The notes below the pieces were generated by a model that had not been told where the DNA came from, ran no database searches, and saw only the letters and a program-made list of their open reading frames with translations. A program made the translations under genes and the position numbers. A stretch of DNA of 64,000 nucleotides, taken from the NCBI GenBank assembly GCA_035518815.1, contig DATIXG010000095.1, forward strand, positions 18,891 through 82,890. Reading direction: 5' to 3'. This document shows, one piece after another, positions 61,089 to 64,000 of this stretch (within the stretch, counting starts at the first letter, position 1; every line of letters begins with the position of its first letter). This stretch comes from AG25 sp035518815. GTDB lineage: Bacteria; Gemmatimonadota; Gemmatimonadetes; Gemmatimonadales; GWC2-71-9.

Positions 61089-62431
61089 GCGGCACCGCGG
61101 ACGTCACGGACCGCTACCTCGCACTGTACCGCGCGTTCGCGGGGAACGGCGCCTCGCGGTCGCCCGTGTGGTTGCGGGACATGCGAGAGGCCGCGATCGA
61201 CCGCTTTACGGAGATGGGGTTTCCGTCCACCAAGCAGGAAGACTGGCGCTTTACGAGCGTCGCCCCGATCGCCGAGGCGCCGTTCACCCTGAGCGCCGGT
61301 CCCAAGGGCGACCTCGCTTCCGCGACGGCGGCGGCGTTGCGCGGCGTTGCGACCAATGCCGCGCGACTCGTGTTCGTGGACGGCACCATCGCGCCGCAGC
61401 TGTCATCCCTGCCGTCCCTGCCCGCGGGTGTGCGGATCGAAAGTCTCGCCGCCGCGCTCGCGCGCGACCCGGACCTGCCGCGCGAGCACCTGGCGCGGCA
61501 CGCGAGCGCCGAGACGAGCCCGTTCACGGCGCTGAATACGGCCTTCCTCTCCGATGGGGCGTTCATCTCGCTCCCGGCGGGTGCGCAGGTCGAGGCGCCG
61601 ATCGAGCTGTTCTACGTGGCCACCGGGGTGGAGGGCGAGGCAACGCTGTCGCATCCGCGCACCCTGATCGTCCTCGGGCGCGGCGCCGCCGCCACGGTGG
61701 TCGAGCGGTACGTCGCGCTGCGCGACGGCCGCTACTGGACGAACGCCGTGGCGGAGGTGGTCGTCGGAGAGGGCGCGCATCTCGAGGTCTATCGGGTGCA
61801 GCAGGAGAGCCGGAGTGCGTATCAGGTCGCGACCACGCACGCGGTCCAGGCGCGCGATAGTGTGCTGCGCCTTCACGCCCTCGCGCTGGGCGCCAGCCTG
61901 TCCCGTCACGACATGTACGCCGCGCTCGCCGGGCCGGGGGCGGACTTGGTGCTGAATGGATTCTATCTGCTGCGCGGCCACCAGCACGCGGATCATCATA
62001 CCATCATCGACCACGTCGAGCCGCACTGCACGAGCCACGAGTACTTCAACGGGATTCTCGGCGAGCAGGCGCATGGCGTGTTCACCGGGCGCATCATCGT
62101 CCGCGAGGGCGCGCAGCGGACCGACTCCAAGCAGACCAACAACAACCTGCTGCTCTCCGCGGAGGCGCGGGCCGACAGCCAGCCTCAGCTCGAGATTTAC
62201 GCGGACGACGTGAAGTGCACCCACGGCTCCACCGCGGGTCCTCTGGACGAGATGGCCCTGCACTACCTGCGCAGCCGGGGCCTGTCTCCGGACGTGGCGG
62301 CAGGGATGCTGACCTATGGGTTCGCCGCGGAGATCATGGGACGCATGGAGCACGCGGGGCTACGCGCGGAGCTGGACGCCCTCGTACGGACGCGCCTCGC
62401 GGAGCGTGGCGGCGGGGGGCGTCGGGCCTGA
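61085..62431 (+). CDS. sufD: Fe-S cluster assembly protein SufD
   Basis: SufD pairs with SufB in the SufBC2D scaffold. The 448-residue protein has KQEDWRFTSVAPI near the N-terminus, PRTLIVLGRGAAATVVERYV in the beta-helix, HHTIIDHVEPHCTSHEYFNGIL, and CTHGSTAGPLDEMALHYLRSRG toward the end. The Cys in VKCTHGS and the His in VEPHCTS are conserved in the family. The GTG overlaps the sufC stop by 4 nt. The stop abuts the sufS ATG by one base. Confidence 0.95.
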   Translation: MSGTADVTDRYLALYRAFAGNGASRSPVWLRDMREAAIDRFTEMGFPSTKQEDWRFTSVAPIAEAPFTLSAGPKGDLASATAAALRGVATNAARLVFVDGTIAPQLSSLPSLPAGVRIESLAAALARDPDLPREHLARHASAETSPFTALNTAFLSDGAFISLPAGAQVEAPIELFYVATGVEGEATLSHPRTLIVLGRGAAATVVERYVALRDGRYWTNAVAEVVVGEGAHLEVYRVQQESRSAYQVATTHAVQARDSVLRLHALALGASLSRHDMYAALAGPGADLVLNGFYLLRGHQHADHHTIIDHVEPHCTSHEYFNGILGEQAHGVFTGRIIVREGAQRTDSKQTNNNLLLSAEARADSQPQLEIYADDVKCTHGSTAGPLDEMALHYLRSRGLSPDVAAGMLTYGFAAEIMGRMEHAGLRAELDALVRTRLAERGGGGRRA

Positions 62432-63660
62432 TGCTCGACGCCGCCAAGCTTCGTAACGACTTCCCGCTCCTCGCCCAGCGGAAGGACGGGCACCGGCTGG
62501 TATATCTGGACAATGCCGCCACAACGCAGAAGCCGCAGGCGGTGCTCGACGCAATCATGGACTACTACCGCACCACCAACGCCAACGTCCACCGCGGTGC
62601 CTACGACCTGGCCATCCGCTCGACCGAAGCCTACGAAGGCGCGCGCGCGCGCCTGGCGGCGTTCGTCAACGCCTGGTCCGTCGAGGGCGTCGTCTTCACG
62701 CGGGGCACCACGGAGGCCATCAACCTCGTCGCATCCGCTTACGGGCGCTCTAACGTCAAAAGCGGTGACGCCATCGTCGTGACAGCAATGGATCACCACT
62801 CGAACCTCGTGCCCTGGCAGATCCTGGCCCAGGAGCGTGGTGCCACGCTGATCATGGTGGAGACGACCGAAGACGGTCGTCTGGATCTCGCCGATTTCGG
62901 ACGGGCCCTCGAGCGGCGTCCGAAGATCGTCGCGTTTCCCTACGTGTCGAACGCCTTGGGCACCGTGAACCCGGCCGCACAGCTGGCGCGGCTCGCGCAC
63001 GCGGCCGGCGCGGTGGTGGTGATCGACGGTGCCCAGTCTACCCCACACCTGAAGATTGATGTGCAGGCGCTGGATTGCGATTTCTATGCGCTGTCCGGGC
63101 ATAAGATGCTCGGGCCTATGGGGTCGGGCGCGCTCATCGCCAAGCCGGCGTTGCTCGACGCCATGCCCCCTTATCACGGGGGCGGCGAGATGATCTCTCG
63201 GGTGTGGGATGATCATGCGACGTACAACCGCCTGCCCCACAAGTTCGAGGCCGGTACCCCCAATGTCGAAGGTGCTGTCGGGATGCTGGCGGCAATCTGC
63301 TACCTCGAGGCGATCGGTCTGGATCGCATCGCCGAGCATGAGGTGGCACTCGCGCAGGCCGCGATCGAGCGGCTGCGCCAGATCGAAGGCTTGGTCGTCT
63401 ACGGCCCTCGCGACCACCGGGCCGGGGTTGTTTCGTTCACCTACGGCGACATCCATCCCCACGACATCGCCACAATTCTCGATCAGGACGGTATCTGCAT
63501 CCGGGCGGGACATCACTGCGCCCAACCGCTCATGCGCCGGCTCAACGTCCCCGCAACCGCGCGGGCGTCCTTCTATCTCTACAATGACCGCGACGACGTC
63601 GACGCCCTCGCGGGTGCGCTGGTCAAGGCGGGAGCCTTGTTTGGATACGTCTCGGCCTGA
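62431..63660 (+). CDS. sufS: Cysteine desulfurase SufS
   Basis: SufS takes sulfur from cysteine for cluster assembly. The 409-residue PLP enzyme has the lysine in SGHKMLGPMGSGAL, the HHSNLVPWQ loop and IRAGHHCAQPLMRRL with the active-site Cys. Family type II features (a short loop for SufU-type partners) are consistent with the following sufU. The ATG shares one base with the sufD stop. Confidence 0.96.
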   Translation: MLDAAKLRNDFPLLAQRKDGHRLVYLDNAATTQKPQAVLDAIMDYYRTTNANVHRGAYDLAIRSTEAYEGARARLAAFVNAWSVEGVVFTRGTTEAINLVASAYGRSNVKSGDAIVVTAMDHHSNLVPWQILAQERGATLIMVETTEDGRLDLADFGRALERRPKIVAFPYVSNALGTVNPAAQLARLAHAAGAVVVIDGAQSTPHLKIDVQALDCDFYALSGHKMLGPMGSGALIAKPALLDAMPPYHGGGEMISRVWDDHATYNRLPHKFEAGTPNVEGAVGMLAAICYLEAIGLDRIAEHEVALAQAAIERLRQIEGLVVYGPRDHRAGVVSFTYGDIHPHDIATILDQDGICIRAGHHCAQPLMRRLNVPATARASFYLYNDRDDVDALAGALVKAGALFGYVSA

Positions 63661-64000
63661 GCCGAAACTCAGCGCGCTCTACCAGGAGCTGATCCTCGAT
63701 CACTATCGGCGGCCGCGCAACAAAGGCGTGCTGCCGCAGCACACGCACGCCGTCGCCCTGAACAATCCCTTGTGCGGCGATGAGATCGATCTCCAGCTGC
63801 TCGTGGAAGATGATATCATCAAGGACATCCGTTTCATCGGCCGCGGCTGCTCGATCTCCCAGGCCGCGGCGTCCATGATGACCCAGCTGGTCAAGGAGAA
63901 GCGGCGCGCTGATGCCGCCCTGGCCGCTCAGCGGATGAGCGCGATGATGCAGGGTGACGAAGCCGCCGCCAAGGATCCGTCGCTCGGCGATTTGAGGGCG
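63641..64000 (+). CDS. sufU: SufU-type sulfur transfer scaffold protein (3' truncated by window)
   Basis: The visible 120 codons start with TTG at 63641, inside the sufS 3' end (20-nt overlap). They read LSALYQELILDHYRRPRNKG, NNPLCGDEIDLQL (first Cys) and GRGCSISQAAASMM (second Cys), which match SufU. SufU accepts sulfur from SufS in a zinc-dependent way. The third conserved Cys is beyond the window. The TTG start is the best in-frame choice but not certain. Confidence 0.9.
   Translation, partial: MDTSRPEPKLSALYQELILDHYRRPRNKGVLPQHTHAVALNNPLCGDEIDLQLLVEDDIIKDIRFIGRGCSISQAAASMMTQLVKEKRRADAALAAQRMSAMMQGDEAAAKDPSLGDLRA

Overview
The window is a GC-rich bacterial chromosome segment (roughly two thirds or more G+C by eye) from a Gram-negative, methylotroph-like organism. 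The protein style, including a GWxTD-domain protein, several Ser/Thr kinases and a 7Fe ferredoxin, suggests Gemmatimonadota or a neighbouring high-GC soil phylum such as Rokubacteria/Methylomirabilota. The phylum call is inference; no 16S rRNA gene is present.

Region 1 (1-18847) is an almost uninterrupted C1-carrier island. It carries the enzymes of tetrahydromethanopterin (H4MPT)-linked formaldehyde oxidation: mtdB (5' cut by the window edge), mch, and the four formyltransferase/hydrolase subunits in the order fhcB-fhcA-fhcD-fhcC. It also carries the genes that make the two cofactors. For the furan cofactor (methylofuran) there are mfnB, mfnE and mfnF plus two ATP-grasp ligases. For dephospho-H4MPT there are a 6-pyruvoyl-tetrahydropterin-synthase-like enzyme, a dihydropteroate-synthase-like enzyme, pabA and pabB for the aminobenzoate moiety, beta-RFAP synthase, and DUF447, CitG-like, HisA-like, SDR and pterin-carbinolamine-dehydratase-like genes. 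Most junctions are 4-nt ATGA/GTGA overlaps, so this is one or a few tightly coupled operons, interrupted by two genes on the other strand. A XoxF-like PQQ dehydrogenase follows (18922-20718). It could feed formaldehyde into the island, but its expected catalytic Asp reads as Gly. Formaldehyde-activating enzyme (fae), dihydromethanopterin reductase (dmrA) and the XoxF cytochrome partner are not in the window.

Region 2 (20734-27318) is the replication-origin neighbourhood: mnmE, yidC, yidD, rnpA and rpmH leftward, dnaA and dnaN rightward. The dnaA-dnaN gap looks like an oriC, with inverted GC-adapted DnaA-box-like 9-mers followed by (CTA)5 and an AT-rich stretch, laid out like a Bacillus-type unwinding element with DnaA-trios. 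If so, the C1 island lies head-on to the left replication fork.

Region 3 (27315-41790) holds envelope and signalling genes: mtgA and a Ser/Thr kinase whose start codons overlap head to head, two lipoproteins, RNase P RNA (rnpB), an AraC-type regulator, a methyl-accepting receptor, pyrE, a second kinase, a GWxTD protein, a soluble lytic transglycosylase and a cold-shock gene with promoter and terminator.

Region 4 (41819-58635) is mixed housekeeping: polA, a type IV pilin-like gene, an MMPL transporter, a matrixin-type protease, an AmmeMemoRadiSam radical SAM enzyme, a serine-hydrolase (beta-lactamase fold), a DCC protein, a MIP18/SufT-like protein, an RNase D, a PLP enzyme, a thioesterase-alpha/beta hydrolase fusion, a ferredoxin and TetR pair with a palindromic operator, thiC under a TPP riboswitch, and a peptide deformylase. 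Region 5 (58714-64000) is the sufBCDSU iron-sulfur assembly operon, with sufU cut by the window end.

No tRNA, rRNA, CRISPR array, transposase or prophage genes were seen. Apart from the rnpB locus, no stretch longer than about 300 bases lacks a gene.
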